From NCBI RefSeq assembly GCF_900105685.1, contig NZ_LT629781.1, forward strand, positions 1,798,001 through 1,862,000: 64,000 nt of DNA, given 5' to 3'. Positions 1-8,087 of the stretch are shown here, one piece after another. The notes beneath the pieces were generated by a model that saw nothing but the letters and a program-made list of their open reading frames with translations, was not told the origin of the DNA and ran no database searches. This DNA is from Verrucomicrobium sp. GAS474. Lineage in GTDB: Bacteria; Verrucomicrobiota; Verrucomicrobiia; Methylacidiphilales; GAS474. The stretch's first letter is position 1. Each line of letters starts with the position of its first letter. A program made the translations under genes and the position numbers.

Positions 1-215
1 GTCTTCAGCTGGAGGTTGGCGGCGGCCTTGTCGAGGGCCTCGACGGCGATGCCGGTCAGCTTGCCGGTGTTGGGGTCCTTGATGACGCCGGGGGGCGAGG
101 CGAGGTAGCCGACGCGGATCGTCCCGCTCCTCATCACCTTGTCGTAGGTGCTTTCGGGGGCGGCGAAGGCGAGGAAGGGGAGAAGGAGGAGGGCGAGAAG
201 GGGAAGGGACTTCAT
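1..215 (-). CDS. Periplasmic solute-binding protein, family 3 (partial)
   Basis: Only the first 71 codons are inside the window; the gene runs off the left edge. The protein opens with a basic, leucine-rich signal peptide (MKSLPLLALLLLPFLAFA) and then reads SGTIRVGYLASPPGVIKDP..GKLTGIAVEALDKAA. This is the usual N-terminus of family 3 binding proteins for amino acids and similar small solutes. Its ATG shares one base with the stop of the upstream gene (TGATG), so the two are probably translationally coupled and belong to the operon that starts at 4067. A binding protein behind a ZorA/ZorB-like pair is unexpected. Whether transporter or effector domains follow cannot be seen. The family call is fairly safe; the ligand is unknown. 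Confidence 0.75.
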   Translation of the reverse strand, partial: MKSLPLLALLLLPFLAFAAPESTYDKVMRSGTIRVGYLASPPGVIKDPNTGKLTGIAVEALDKAAANLQLK

Positions 216-1234
216 CAATCGAGCTGGTTGATCCGGTCGGGCCGGTCTTCCTCGGGCTCGTGCCAGGAGTGGTCGGCCTCGCCGGGGCGGCCGGGGGTGT
301 TGCCGAAGAAGTGGGCGTTGAGGCGGCGGATGGGGGAGGGGGCGGTCTTGCCCTGCCAGGGGTCGAGGACGAAGCAGTAGATTTCCTTCCGGAGGTCGGG
401 GAAGAGGAGGTCGACGCCGGTCGGGGCGGTGGCGGAGGGGGCGAGGCTCCAGTCGACGAAGGCGGAGAGGGTCCCCTCGGCGACGGCGACGGGGTTCTCG
501 GCGAGGCGCTCGATCGCCTTGACGTAGGCGGCGCGGCCGAGGCCCCGGGTCAGGAGGGGGCCGGTGATCCCCATCTCGGCGAGGAAGTCCCGCGCCGATT
601 GCTTCGTCGAGAGGAGGATGGTCTGGGCGATCTTCTTCGGGGCGAGCTCGACGGAGAAGAGCTCGTGGTCGAAGTCCTGCTGCCGCCAGAACTCGAGGTC
701 GGTGAAGGTCTTTTGGAGGAGGGTCTTGCGGAGGAGCTTCGCGATCCACTCGATCCCCTCGCGGGAGGGGTCGAAGTCGGCGAGGTAGATCGGGATGAGG
801 CGGCGGTGGTCGCGGGAGAACTTCGCCCGCTCCAGCCGCTGCCGGTAGCGGATCTGGAAGCGGGAGTGGAGGAGGAGGGGCTGGGGGGACTCGTACCAGA
901 GGACCTGCCAGACGGCGCTCCAGTCGAGCTCGCCGATCTCCTCCCAGTGGTTGGTCTCGGCGGCGGCGAAGAACCGCTCGGCGAGGGCGGCGCGGTCGGC
1001 GGCGGGGAGGGGCTCCGGGAGGGTGATCGAGCCGACGTCGCGGAGGAGGGCGGTCCCGGCCTGGACGGTGCGGGGCGTGCCGAGGGAGAAACGCTGGCGC
1101 TGGAGGTTCTTCGTCTGGAAGGCGATCCGCTCCCGGAGGGTGCCGGGGAGGTTGCGGGGGATCGAATCGGGCAAGGCGCTGCCCGTCTTGCTTTTCTCCG
1201 GCTCCTGGGGCTGGGGCGTCGCCTTGGGACTCAT
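215..1234 (-). CDS. Unidentified third protein of the ZorAB-like operon
   Basis: A 339-residue soluble protein with no signal peptide or membrane segment. The N-terminal 35 residues are polar and low-complexity. Residues about 90-270 look mostly helical and rich in Trp, Arg and Glu. The gene starts 13 bp after the ZorB-like gene and overlaps the next gene by one base, so it is co-transcribed with both. Its position matches zorC in Zorya systems. The segment LDPWQGK..PIRRLNAHFFGN near residues 293-313 recalls, from memory, the region that precedes the core of EH-signature proteins such as ZorC. The protein stops soon after it, so any EH core is missing or the resemblance is accidental. No enzymatic motif was recognised. 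It could be a cytoplasmic partner or effector of the channel. Confidence 0.7.
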   Translation of the reverse strand: MSPKATPQPQEPEKSKTGSALPDSIPRNLPGTLRERIAFQTKNLQRQRFSLGTPRTVQAGTALLRDVGSITLPEPLPAADRAALAERFFAAAETNHWEEIGELDWSAVWQVLWYESPQPLLLHSRFQIRYRQRLERAKFSRDHRRLIPIYLADFDPSREGIEWIAKLLRKTLLQKTFTDLEFWRQQDFDHELFSVELAPKKIAQTILLSTKQSARDFLAEMGITGPLLTRGLGRAAYVKAIERLAENPVAVAEGTLSAFVDWSLAPSATAPTGVDLLFPDLRKEIYCFVLDPWQGKTAPSPIRRLNAHFFGNTPGRPGEADHSWHEPEEDRPDRINQLD

Positions 1235-1247
1235 GATCGGAGTGGAA

Positions 1248-2354
1248 TCAGGGGTTGCCCGTGGCGCCGTTGCCGGAGGGGAGGGACGCGGTGGTGGCGC
1301 TCCCGTTGCCGGTCTCGATCGCGCCCTGGGGCGGGAGGGGCGGGGCGGCGGGCCCGCTCCCGCCGGGGCTGCCGGGATTGGCGCTGCCGCCGGTGCCGCC
1401 GGAGGCGGACGGGGCGGCGGGGGAGCCGGGGAGGGAGATGGGGGGCATGGCGAAGAACTTCGGCGCGGCGAGGACGAAGCGGATGTCGATGCGGCGATTG
1501 AGCTTGCGGCCGTCCTCGGCGTTGTTGTCGCCGATGGGGCGGTATTCGCCGTAGCCGCTGATGCCGAGGAGCGATTGGTCGTGGCTGCTGAGGAGCTTCC
1601 CGAGGTCGGGCTCGGTGGCGATGATGGTGCGGTAGGTGGTGAGGGCGCGGGCGGTGGAGAGGTACCAGTTGTCGGGGAACTCCGGGGTGTGGATCGGCTG
1701 GTTGTCGGTGTGGCCCTCGATGTAGATCGAGTCGAGGCGGGAGGTGACGGGGGAGTTCTGGAGGATGGTCTTGATGATCGTCGAGACCTGCCGGATGACG
1801 TCCTCGCCCTTCGGCTTCAGGACGGCCTGGCCGACGTCGAAGAGGAGCTCGTTCGGGAGGTGGAGGACGCCCCGCTCCTCGTCGACCTGGATGACGATGT
1901 TCTTCTTGGCGGCCTCGGACTGGATCTTGCGGAGGAGCTCGGCGCGGATGCGGTCGGAGTTCGTGAGGATATCCTGGGCGGTGCGGAGCTGCCGGATGCT
2001 CTCCTGCGAGGCGGCGAGCTTCTCCTGGATCGCGGTGAGCTGCTGCTGCGCCGTGGTGATCTGGCCCTGGGCGATGACGATCTGCTGCTGGGCGAGGAGG
2101 TTCTCCTGGCGGGTCTTCTCGAGCTTGGCGACCTCCTCCTGGAGGGCGACCTGCTTCGCGTTCAGGGTCTCGTTGATTCCCTTGAGGTCGCTGTTCTGGA
2201 GCTGGAAGACGCTCATCCGCAGGGCGAAGAACGTGAAGAGGATGAGGAAGATGAAGAGGAGCCCGACCATGAGGTCGCTCAACGAGATGAAGTAGTTCTC
2301 CTCCTCGGCGTCGAGGTGGGAGGGACGGATCCTCTGGTTGAAGCGGGACTGCAT
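1248..2354 (-). CDS. ZorB/MotB-like stator protein with OmpA domain
   Basis: A 368-residue inner-membrane protein. A short cytoplasmic N-terminus leads into one transmembrane helix at about residues 23-46 beginning SLSDLMVGLLFIF. The acidic residue D27 sits where MotB/ZorB stators carry their proton-binding aspartate. A Gln-rich coiled coil follows (about 50-130). An OmpA/MotB peptidoglycan-binding domain covers about 155-295, with GHTDNQ at 214-219 and NRRIDIR at 286-292. The last 65 residues are rich in Gly, Pro, Ala and Ser. The gene lies 36 bp downstream of the ZorA-like gene. Together they should form a proton-driven membrane motor anchored to the cell wall. The SDLMxGLLFIF pattern suits ZorB-type defence stators better than flagellar MotB, and no flagellar genes are nearby. 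Confidence 0.85.
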   Translation of the reverse strand: MQSRFNQRIRPSHLDAEEENYFISLSDLMVGLLFIFLILFTFFALRMSVFQLQNSDLKGINETLNAKQVALQEEVAKLEKTRQENLLAQQQIVIAQGQITTAQQQLTAIQEKLAASQESIRQLRTAQDILTNSDRIRAELLRKIQSEAAKKNIVIQVDEERGVLHLPNELLFDVGQAVLKPKGEDVIRQVSTIIKTILQNSPVTSRLDSIYIEGHTDNQPIHTPEFPDNWYLSTARALTTYRTIIATEPDLGKLLSSHDQSLLGISGYGEYRPIGDNNAEDGRKLNRRIDIRFVLAAPKFFAMPPISLPGSPAAPSASGGTGGSANPGSPGGSGPAAPPLPPQGAIETGNGSATTASLPSGNGATGNP

Positions 2355-2390
2355 GATCGTGGGCTGAAGGGGGCCTCAGCGATGCCTCGG

Positions 2391-4067
2391 TTAGCGGTGC
2401 TTGGCCGCCTCGATCTTTTCCAGCGTGGAGTTGAGTTCGACGATGGAGGCACCGAGGGCCTGGGTCGACTTGCCGAGGCTCTGGTCGAGCTGGCGGATGA
2501 AGCTGTCGACCATGTCGTGATAGCGGCTGAAGCCGTTGCCGAGCTGCTCGACCATCCCCTTGAGATCGTCGTCGACCTTCTCGAAGCGTTCCCGGTAGTT
2601 GTCCCAGATGGCGCGGGTCTGCGAGGTGGTGTCGCTGAGCGATTGGCTGAAGGAGGAGAGCTGCTTCAGCGCCTGGACGGTCGCCTCGTTGCTCTCCTGG
2701 ATCCGCTTCGACATGGTGAAGAGGTCCTGCGAGGCGGCGGTGAGGGGGGTGCTGGCGTTGGCGAGTTGCTCCGTCGTGGTACGGAAGTCGGCCAGGAGGG
2801 TTCGGAGGCCGTCGACGGTGCCGCCGAAGAGCTCCAGGTTCGTCTTCATCTTCGACTCCATCGTCGAGAAGCTCTCCGTGAGGGCGACGATCTTCCCGGT
2901 GAGGGGGTTCAGCGAGCCCTCGAGCTGCTGGGCGGTGTTCTTGAAGCTCTGCTCGACGCGGCCCGCGCCGTCGGCCATCCGCTCGTAGACGTGGGTGGAG
3001 GCCTTCGTCATCTCCTCGTCGAAGCGTTTCGCCGAGTCGGAGAGCATCGCGCCCATCCCCTCGACCGAGGCGCGGGTCGACTCGAGGCCCCGGATGAGGA
3101 CGGCGATCTCTTCCGTCGCCGCGCCGACCAGCTGGGAGCGGAACTCCTTCACCATCGACTGGACGGCCTCGCGGGAGATGTCGGTGATCCGGTTCGCGAC
3201 CGCCTCGACCTTCTCGGCGAGGGGATCGACGAGGCGGATGAGGCTGAAGGCGAGCTTCGTCTCGATCCCCTTGCTGATCTCGTCGGGGAGGCGCTTCAGG
3301 ACTTCGGTCTGCTTCGCCGTCTCGTCGGCGCGCTCGGCGAGGAGCATCTCGGGGGAGACGCAGGGGATCAGCTCGTTCAGGGAGCGGCAGAACGCGCCGG
3401 TCTGGAGGGAGAAGTCGTGGAAGATCTCGCGGATCTGCCAGGAGAAGAGCATCGAGCTGCCGAGGCCGGCGATCGAGTTGATGAACTTGAAGGAGGCGGC
3501 GGAGAGGAGGTTCTGGAGGATGCCGACGAGTTTGTCCGGTTCCTGGTCCATCGCCATGCTGGCGACGTAGAGGGCGGCGACGAGGCCGAAGAAGGTGCAG
3601 AGAAGGCCGATGCCGAGGAGGTAGCCGGGGAAGGCGACGTAGAAGCGGAGGTTGACCCCGGCGTGGTTCAGCAGGTTCTCGTTGAAGTAGTATTCCGACT
3701 CCCGCGTGCGGCGGATCGGCTTCCCGTGGCCGGGCGGGACGAGGTGGTCCCAGAAGTTCTGCCACTCGGGCCCCAGGAGGGGGTTCTTGCGGAGCTCCTC
3801 GTACAGGGCGTCGGCGTTCTCGGTGAACTCCTCCGGGGAGTCGAAACGCTTGATCGTCCCCTTCGCCCGGGCAAGGGCCATCGAGGCCTCATGGACGAGG
3901 CGGAACCGGAGCCACGCCCACATGCCGACGGCAAAGAGGAAAATGCCGGTGGCGAGGCACCACGTCACCTCGGGCCGGATGAAAAAGGAGAGGAATCGTT
4001 CCAGCGCGCCGCTGCGGACGGGCTCGACCTGGGCCAGAAATCCGGCGATGTCGCAGTGAAATGACAT
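2391..4067 (-). CDS. ZorA/MotA-like proton channel with long coiled-coil tail
   Basis: A 558-residue membrane protein of the MotA/TolQ/ExbB superfamily. Transmembrane segments lie at about residues 34-54, 143-170 (GIGLLCTFFGLVAAL) and 187-212 (FKFINSIAGLGSSMLFS). A soluble loop separates the first two. From about residue 250 to the end the protein is a long predicted coiled coil. ZorA of Zorya defence systems has this layout: a short channel core plus a long cytoplasmic tail thought to relay a signal to effectors. TolQ and ExbB lack such a tail. It is the first gene of the operon (ZorA-like, ZorB-like, unknown, binding protein). The upstream region is AT-rich and shared with the divergent sulfate-binding gene. 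A defensive role is inferred; no helicase (ZorD) or nuclease (ZorE) is visible. Confidence 0.8.
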   Translation of the reverse strand: MSFHCDIAGFLAQVEPVRSGALERFLSFFIRPEVTWCLATGIFLFAVGMWAWLRFRLVHEASMALARAKGTIKRFDSPEEFTENADALYEELRKNPLLGPEWQNFWDHLVPPGHGKPIRRTRESEYYFNENLLNHAGVNLRFYVAFPGYLLGIGLLCTFFGLVAALYVASMAMDQEPDKLVGILQNLLSAASFKFINSIAGLGSSMLFSWQIREIFHDFSLQTGAFCRSLNELIPCVSPEMLLAERADETAKQTEVLKRLPDEISKGIETKLAFSLIRLVDPLAEKVEAVANRITDISREAVQSMVKEFRSQLVGAATEEIAVLIRGLESTRASVEGMGAMLSDSAKRFDEEMTKASTHVYERMADGAGRVEQSFKNTAQQLEGSLNPLTGKIVALTESFSTMESKMKTNLELFGGTVDGLRTLLADFRTTTEQLANASTPLTAASQDLFTMSKRIQESNEATVQALKQLSSFSQSLSDTTSQTRAIWDNYRERFEKVDDDLKGMVEQLGNGFSRYHDMVDSFIRQLDQSLGKSTQALGASIVELNSTLEKIEAAKHR

Positions 4068-4167
4068 TGAAGGACTTGTATAGGCGATTATTTACGTAGG
4101 AAAAGAAAAAAGTATTTCCTGGCCGGAAGCGAATCTCCAAAAAGTGAAAATAAGAATATGTTTCCTA

Positions 4168-4195
4168 TTGACTTTATAGACCTATAGAATAGTAT
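4168..4195 (+). promoter_or_regulatory. Putative sigma-70 promoter of the sulfate-binding genes
   Basis: TTGACT at 4168-4173 and TAGTAT at 4190-4195 are separated by 16 bp, in an AT-rich 200-bp divergent region. The predicted start would leave a leader of about 70 nt before the ATG at 4271. The oppositely oriented ZorA-like operon must have its promoter in the same region, but no clear -10/-35 pair was picked for it. Confidence 0.45.
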
Positions 4196-4270
4196 CGGTT
4201 TTAGAACGCAGAAAATCGGACCCTGCCCCTTCGTCATTTTGTAGAAACCACCCCCTCCACCCCAACCTCC

Positions 4271-5314
4271 ATGAAAACGACCTCCACCTCATTGATTCGC
4301 CTCTTCACCGGGGCTCTTCTCGCGACGAGCCTCGTGGCTTCCTCGGCCTTCGCCAAGGACGTCACCCTCCTCAACGTCTCCTACGACCCGACCCGGGAGC
4401 TCTACCAGGACATCAACAAGGCCTTCATCAAGAAATGGGCTGAGACGGGCGACACCCTCACGATCAACCAATCCCACGGCGGCTCCGGCAAGCAGGCCCG
4501 CGCCGTCCTCGACGGCCTCGAGGCCGACGTCGTGACCCTCGCCCTCGCCGGGGACATCGACGTCCTCGCCGACAAGGGCCACCTGATCCATCCCGATTGG
4601 CAGAAGGTCCTCGCGAACAACAGCTCCCCCTACACCTCGACCATCGTCTTCCTCGTCCGCAAGGGGAACCCGAAGGGGATCAAGGATTGGGACGATCTCA
4701 TCAAGCCCGGCGTCCAGGTCATCACGCCGAACCCGAAGACCAGCGGCGGCGCCCGCTGGAACTTCCTCGCCGCGTGGGGCTACGCGCAGAAGAAGAACGG
4801 CAGCGAGAGCGAGGCGAAGAAGTTCGTCGCCGACCTCTTCAAGAACGTCCCCGTCCTCGACTCGGGCGCCCGCGGCGCGACCCTCACCTTCACCCAGCGC
4901 GGCATCGGCGACGTCCTCATCGCGTGGGAGAACGAGGCCTACCTCTCGCTGAAGGAATTCGGTCCCGACAAGTTCGAGATCGTCACCCCCTCGATCAGCA
5001 TCCTGGCCGAGCCCCCCGTCGCCGTCGTCGACGCGAACGTCGACAAGCACGGCACCCGCGCCGTCGCCGCCGCCTACCTCCGCTACCTCTACACCGCCGA
5101 GGCGCAGGACATCATCGGGAAGAATTACTACCGTCCCCGCCTCGAGGCGGCCAAGGCGAAGTATGCCTCCCAGTTCGGCTCGGTGAAGCTCTTCACCATC
5201 GACGAGGCCTTCGGCGGCTGGAAGAAGGCGCAGCCCCGCTTCTTCAACGACGGCGGCGTCTTCGACGAGATCTACAAGCCGACCGCCGCGAACACGGCTC
5301 CCGCGGCGAAGTAA
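4271..5314 (+). CDS. Sulfate ABC transporter substrate-binding protein, copy 1
   Basis: A 347-residue periplasmic protein with a signal peptide (about 1-28, ending ASSAFA). The mature part has the sulfate/thiosulfate-binding (Sbp/CysP) signature: [17 protein letters not shown] near the N-terminus, [14 protein letters not shown], then [19 protein letters not shown], and ENEAYLSL in the second lobe. Length is normal for the family. It would capture sulfate for an ABC importer, but no CysT/W/A genes lie in the window. The closely similar gene at 5422 follows in the same direction, so this is a tandem duplication. An intrinsic terminator lies between the two copies, so the second may be expressed separately. 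No Shine-Dalgarno is visible before the ATG. Confidence 0.93.
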   Translation: MKTTSTSLIRLFTGALLATSLVASSAFAKDVTLLNVSYDPTRELYQDINKAFIKKWAETGDTLTINQSHGGSGKQARAVLDGLEADVVTLALAGDIDVLADKGHLIHPDWQKVLANNSSPYTSTIVFLVRKGNPKGIKDWDDLIKPGVQVITPNPKTSGGARWNFLAAWGYAQKKNGSESEAKKFVADLFKNVPVLDSGARGATLTFTQRGIGDVLIAWENEAYLSLKEFGPDKFEIVTPSISILAEPPVAVVDANVDKHGTRAVAAAYLRYLYTAEAQDIIGKNYYRPRLEAAKAKYASQFGSVKLFTIDEAFGGWKKAQPRFFNDGGVFDEIYKPTAANTAPAAK

Positions 5315-5343
5315 TCGGACGGGCCGACCGCCGCTGACCATCG

Positions 5344-5400
5344 GGCCGGGTCTTTGGGTTGACCGAAAACAATCCAAGGCCCGGCCTTTCCCTTTTTCCC
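5344..5400 (+). terminator. Intrinsic terminator between the two sulfate-binding genes
   Basis: A GC-rich stem of about 13 bp pairs GGCCGGGTCT..GG at 5344-5357 with CCAAGGCCCGGCC at 5374-5386, with one bulged base and one G-U pair. It is followed by the T-rich run TTTCCCTTTTT. The loop is about 16 nt. Confidence 0.7.
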
Positions 5401-5421
5401 CATTTCCTTTATTCCCTGATC

Positions 5422-6462
5422 ATGAAACCGACCCATCGAGCCCTCTTTTCCCTCCTTGCCGGAATCCTCCTGGCGGCGACCCTCCCGGCCTCCCCCGCCA
5501 CGGCGAAGGACCTCTCCCTCCTTAACGTCTCCTACGACCCGACCCGGGAGCTCTACCAGGAGATCAACAAGAAGTTCATCCAGAAGTGGGCCGAGACGGG
5601 CGACACCCTCACGATCAACCAGTCCCACGGCGGCTCCGGCAAGCAGGCCCGCGCCGTCCTCGACGGCCTCGAGGCCGACGTGGTGACCCTCGCCCTCGCC
5701 GACGACATCGACCGGCTCGCGAAGTCGAAGCTCCTCTCCCCCGACTGGCAGAAGGTCCTTCCCGGCAACAGCTCCCCCTACACCTCGACCATCGTCTTCC
5801 TCGTCCGCAAGGGGAACCCGAAGGGGATCAAGGATTGGGACGACATCGCGAAGCCCGGCGTCGACGTCGTCACCCCGAACCCGAAGACCGGCGGCTCCTC
5901 GCGCTGGGTCTTCCTCGCCGCCTGGGGCTACCAGCTCCGGAAATCGGGCAGCGACGCCGACGCGCAGGACTTCGTGACGAGGCTCTACAAGAACGTCGCC
6001 GTCCTCGACTCCGGCGCCCGCGGGTCGACCATCACCTTCGCCCAGCGCGGCATCGGCGACGTCCTCATCACCTGGGAGAACGAGGCCTACCTCTCGCTGA
6101 AGGAATTCGGCGCCGACAAGTTCGAAATCGTGAACCCCTCGGTCAGCATCCTCGCGGAGCCCTCCGTCGCCGTCGTCGACGCCAACGTCGACAAGCACGG
6201 CACCCGCGCCGCCGCCGCCGCCTACCTCCGCTACCTCTACACCCCCGAGGCCCAGGACATCATCGGGAAGAACTACTACCGCCCCCGCGATCCGGCGGCC
6301 AAGGCGAAGTACGCCGGGCAGTTCGCGAAGATCAACCTCTTCACGATCGACGACGTCTTCGGCGGCTGGCCCAAGGCCCAGAAGCGGTTCTTCGTCGACG
6401 GCGCGGTCTTCGACCAGATATACAAGCCCACCGGCAACGCGGCCGCCCCGGCGGCCAGGTAG
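5422..6462 (+). CDS. Sulfate ABC transporter substrate-binding protein, copy 2
   Basis: A 346-residue paralogue of the preceding gene. It has its own signal peptide (ending ASPATA) and the same sulfate-binding motifs ([49 protein letters not shown]). Long stretches are identical in protein and nearly identical in DNA, so the duplication is recent or kept similar by gene conversion. Differences cluster in the signal peptide, around residues 93-100 and at the C-terminus. The ATG at 5422 was chosen because it begins the signal peptide; the frame is open further upstream without coding character. Two binding proteins of one type without a transporter suggest that they share an importer encoded elsewhere, perhaps with different affinity or expression. 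Confidence 0.92.
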   Translation: MKPTHRALFSLLAGILLAATLPASPATAKDLSLLNVSYDPTRELYQEINKKFIQKWAETGDTLTINQSHGGSGKQARAVLDGLEADVVTLALADDIDRLAKSKLLSPDWQKVLPGNSSPYTSTIVFLVRKGNPKGIKDWDDIAKPGVDVVTPNPKTGGSSRWVFLAAWGYQLRKSGSDADAQDFVTRLYKNVAVLDSGARGSTITFAQRGIGDVLITWENEAYLSLKEFGADKFEIVNPSVSILAEPSVAVVDANVDKHGTRAAAAAYLRYLYTPEAQDIIGKNYYRPRDPAAKAKYAGQFAKINLFTIDDVFGGWPKAQKRFFVDGAVFDQIYKPTGNAAAPAAR

Positions 6463-6482
6463 CCCTTTCGCTCTTTGGGGAT

Positions 6483-6517
6483 GCCGCGCGGGGAGTTCTT
6501 TCCTCTCCCCGCGCGGC
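6483..6517 (+). terminator. Strong hairpin after sulfate-binding copy 2
   Basis: A perfect 13-bp inverted repeat (GCCGCGCGGGGAG at 6483-6495 and CTCCCCGCGCGGC at 6505-6517) with a 9-nt pyrimidine-rich loop, just downstream of the stop codon. There is no clear T-tract, so it may stabilise the 3' end as much as terminate. Confidence 0.6.
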
Positions 6518-6592
6518 GGGGCTTCCCCTCTCCTTCCCCTCTGTCTATCCATCCATCCTCCCGCCTGCTTGAACTATCCACCCACCCCCTCC

Positions 6593-7477
6593 ATGCACGC
6601 CCCGAACCTCCACCTCCTGCCCCGCATCGACTTCCCGACCGGCGAGACCGCCGACGCCGTCGAGTCCCTCCTCCGGCCCTTCCATCTCGTCGCCTCCGCC
6701 TCCGACGACGTGATCTCCGGGACCGTCGGCCGCTTCCGCGTCACCGACCGGAACGGCATCCCCGGGAAGGAATACTCCCTCCCCCGCTTCATCGTCACCG
6801 GCCCCGAGGGCGGCGACCGGCCCATCCGCATCGGCATCTTCGGCGGCCTCCACGGCGACGAGCCCGAGAGCATCCTCGGCCTCCTTCCCTTCTTCCGCAG
6901 CATCGTCGCCGATCCCGAGCTCATCCGCGGCTACGTCCTCTTCCTCTATCCCCTCGTCAACCCCACCGGCTACGAGCGCGGCACCCGCGCCTCCGCCACC
7001 GGCAAGGACCTCAACCGCGAATTCTGGAGCGGCTCCGAGGAGCCCGAGGTCTTCCTCATCGAACAGGAACTGATCGACCACCGTTTCGACGGCATCGTCT
7101 CCCTCCATGCCGACTCCGACAGCCGCGGCGTCTACGGCTACGCCCGGGGCGCGACGCTGAGCGCCGAGATCCTCGCCCCCGCCCTCCGCGCCGCCGCCGA
7201 GGCCCTCCCCCACGATCCCTCCCCCGTCATCGACGGCTGGCCCGCCCGCGACGGCATCATCACCGAAGGGTATGAAGGCATCCTCTCCGCGCCCGACGCC
7301 TCGCACCACGCCACCGGCCGGGAACAGGCCTTCGCCCGCGGCCCCCAGCCCTTCGAGATCGTCTTCGAGACCCCGCAACAGGCCCCCGTCACCCAGCAAG
7401 TCGAGGCCACCCGCCTGGCGCTTCTCTCCATCCTCGATAATTACCGGACGTTCATCGCGTTCTCGCAGAATCTGTAA
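6593..7477 (+). CDS. M14-type zinc carboxypeptidase / AstE-AspA-like hydrolase
   Basis: A 294-residue cytoplasmic protein with the zinc-hydrolase pattern of the M14 and succinylglutamate desuccinylase/aspartoacylase families. GGLHGDEPE at about 84-92 supplies zinc ligands H87 and E90. NPTGYERGTR followed by KDLNREFW at about 123-145 is the substrate-binding region. SLHADSDSRG supplies the third ligand H172. A glutamate-containing C-terminal segment (EIVFETP) fits the catalytic position. It probably removes an acyl group or amino acid from a small substrate, or trims a peptide; the substrate cannot be read from sequence. The ATG at 6593 was preferred over an upstream TTG. The gene stands alone between two hairpins or intergenic regions, with no obvious pathway partners. 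Confidence 0.8.
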   Translation: MHAPNLHLLPRIDFPTGETADAVESLLRPFHLVASASDDVISGTVGRFRVTDRNGIPGKEYSLPRFIVTGPEGGDRPIRIGIFGGLHGDEPESILGLLPFFRSIVADPELIRGYVLFLYPLVNPTGYERGTRASATGKDLNREFWSGSEEPEVFLIEQELIDHRFDGIVSLHADSDSRGVYGYARGATLSAEILAPALRAAAEALPHDPSPVIDGWPARDGIITEGYEGILSAPDASHHATGREQAFARGPQPFEIVFETPQQAPVTQQVEATRLALLSILDNYRTFIAFSQNL

Positions 7478-7613
7478 GGAGGCTCTCGCACCCTTGCATT
7501 TCGCACCCGCACGGCGCGTTTATACCCAAGAGCATTCCGCCCGATTTTTCTGAAGGCGAAGGAGTTAAAAGCGGAGTCTCTTCCTCCGGCACGATCCCTG
7601 CGGCTCCCAATCC

Positions 7614-7913
7614 ATGCCCCAAGGTTCCAAAGTCAAATACACCGCCAAGCAGAAGCGCCAGGCCGAGCACATCGAGAAGAGCTACGAGAAGCGCGGCACC
7701 TCGAAGAAGACCGCCGAGAAGCGGGCCTGGCAAACCGTCAACAAGCAGAGCGGCGGCGGGGAGAAAGGCGGCACCGGCAGCCGCACCCCCGCCAAGGCGA
7801 AGAAGGCGAGCCGCCAGGAATCAGGCCGCCGCGCCGCCGCCTCGCGCAAGACCGGCACCCGCACCGTGCAGAAGAAGGCCCCCCGCAAGCGCGCCTCCGC
7901 CGCCGCGAAGTAA
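7614..7913 (+). CDS. Small basic protein of the plasmid-stabilization-like family
   Basis: A 99-residue, very Lys/Arg-rich protein. The first 50 residues (KVKYTAKQKRQAEHIEKSYE, then TAEKRAWQTVNKQSGGG) match a widespread small family often annotated as plasmid stabilization protein, whose function is not established. The last 45 residues are an Ala/Lys/Arg/Ser tail like histone H1 tails, suggesting DNA or RNA binding. The gene stands alone, with a divergent tRNA-Leu promoter-like segment just downstream. Nothing indicates a toxin partner, so the database name should not be taken literally. Confidence 0.75.
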   Translation: MPQGSKVKYTAKQKRQAEHIEKSYEKRGTSKKTAEKRAWQTVNKQSGGGEKGGTGSRTPAKAKKASRQESGRRAAASRKTGTRTVQKKAPRKRASAAAK

Positions 7914-7959
7914 GCGGACCGGACCTTTCCGTTCCTCCTCTCGTGCGCTCCCATTTTCC

Positions 7960-7989
7960 TTGCCGGATAGGAAATACCGGGAGTAATAT
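7960..7989 (+). promoter_or_regulatory. Promoter-like element duplicated from the tRNA-Leu locus
   Basis: TTGCCG at 7960-7965 and TAATAT at 7984-7989 are separated by 18 bp. The same arrangement, with nearly the same spacer and flanks, occurs at 54598-54627 upstream of the intact tRNA-Leu. Conservation of both boxes and of the spacing between the copies supports a real promoter. Confidence 0.5.
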
Positions 7990-8046
7990 CGCCCTCCCTC
8001 GACCCGGGCAGGAAGGCCTCGTCCCCGTCGACGGTTTCAGAGTGAC

Positions 8047-8087
8047 GCGACGTGGCGGGCGCGCTAGTTTCAGGTTTTTACTAGCTC
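8047..8087 (+). pseudogene. Broken tRNA-Leu(CAG) fragment (5' half)
   Basis: GCGACGTGGCG followed by GCGCTAGTTTCAGGT repeats the 5' end and anticodon arm of the intact tRNA-Leu at 54771. About ten bases of the D-arm are missing and extra T residues follow the anticodon loop. After that the similarity stops; no variable arm, T-arm or 3' acceptor strand was found. It cannot form a functional tRNA. Together with the duplicated upstream promoter it marks a dead copy of the tRNA-Leu locus. Confidence 0.65.

Noticed and set aside
260-4064. Long plus-strand open frames opposite the ZorAB-like operon
   Set aside because: They are antisense shadows of the real genes in GC-rich DNA, with low-complexity Glu/Gly/Val-rich translations and no family match.
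1-4067. A complete Zorya defence system
   Set aside because: Only ZorA- and ZorB-like genes are supported; no helicase or nuclease is visible and the third gene is unidentified.
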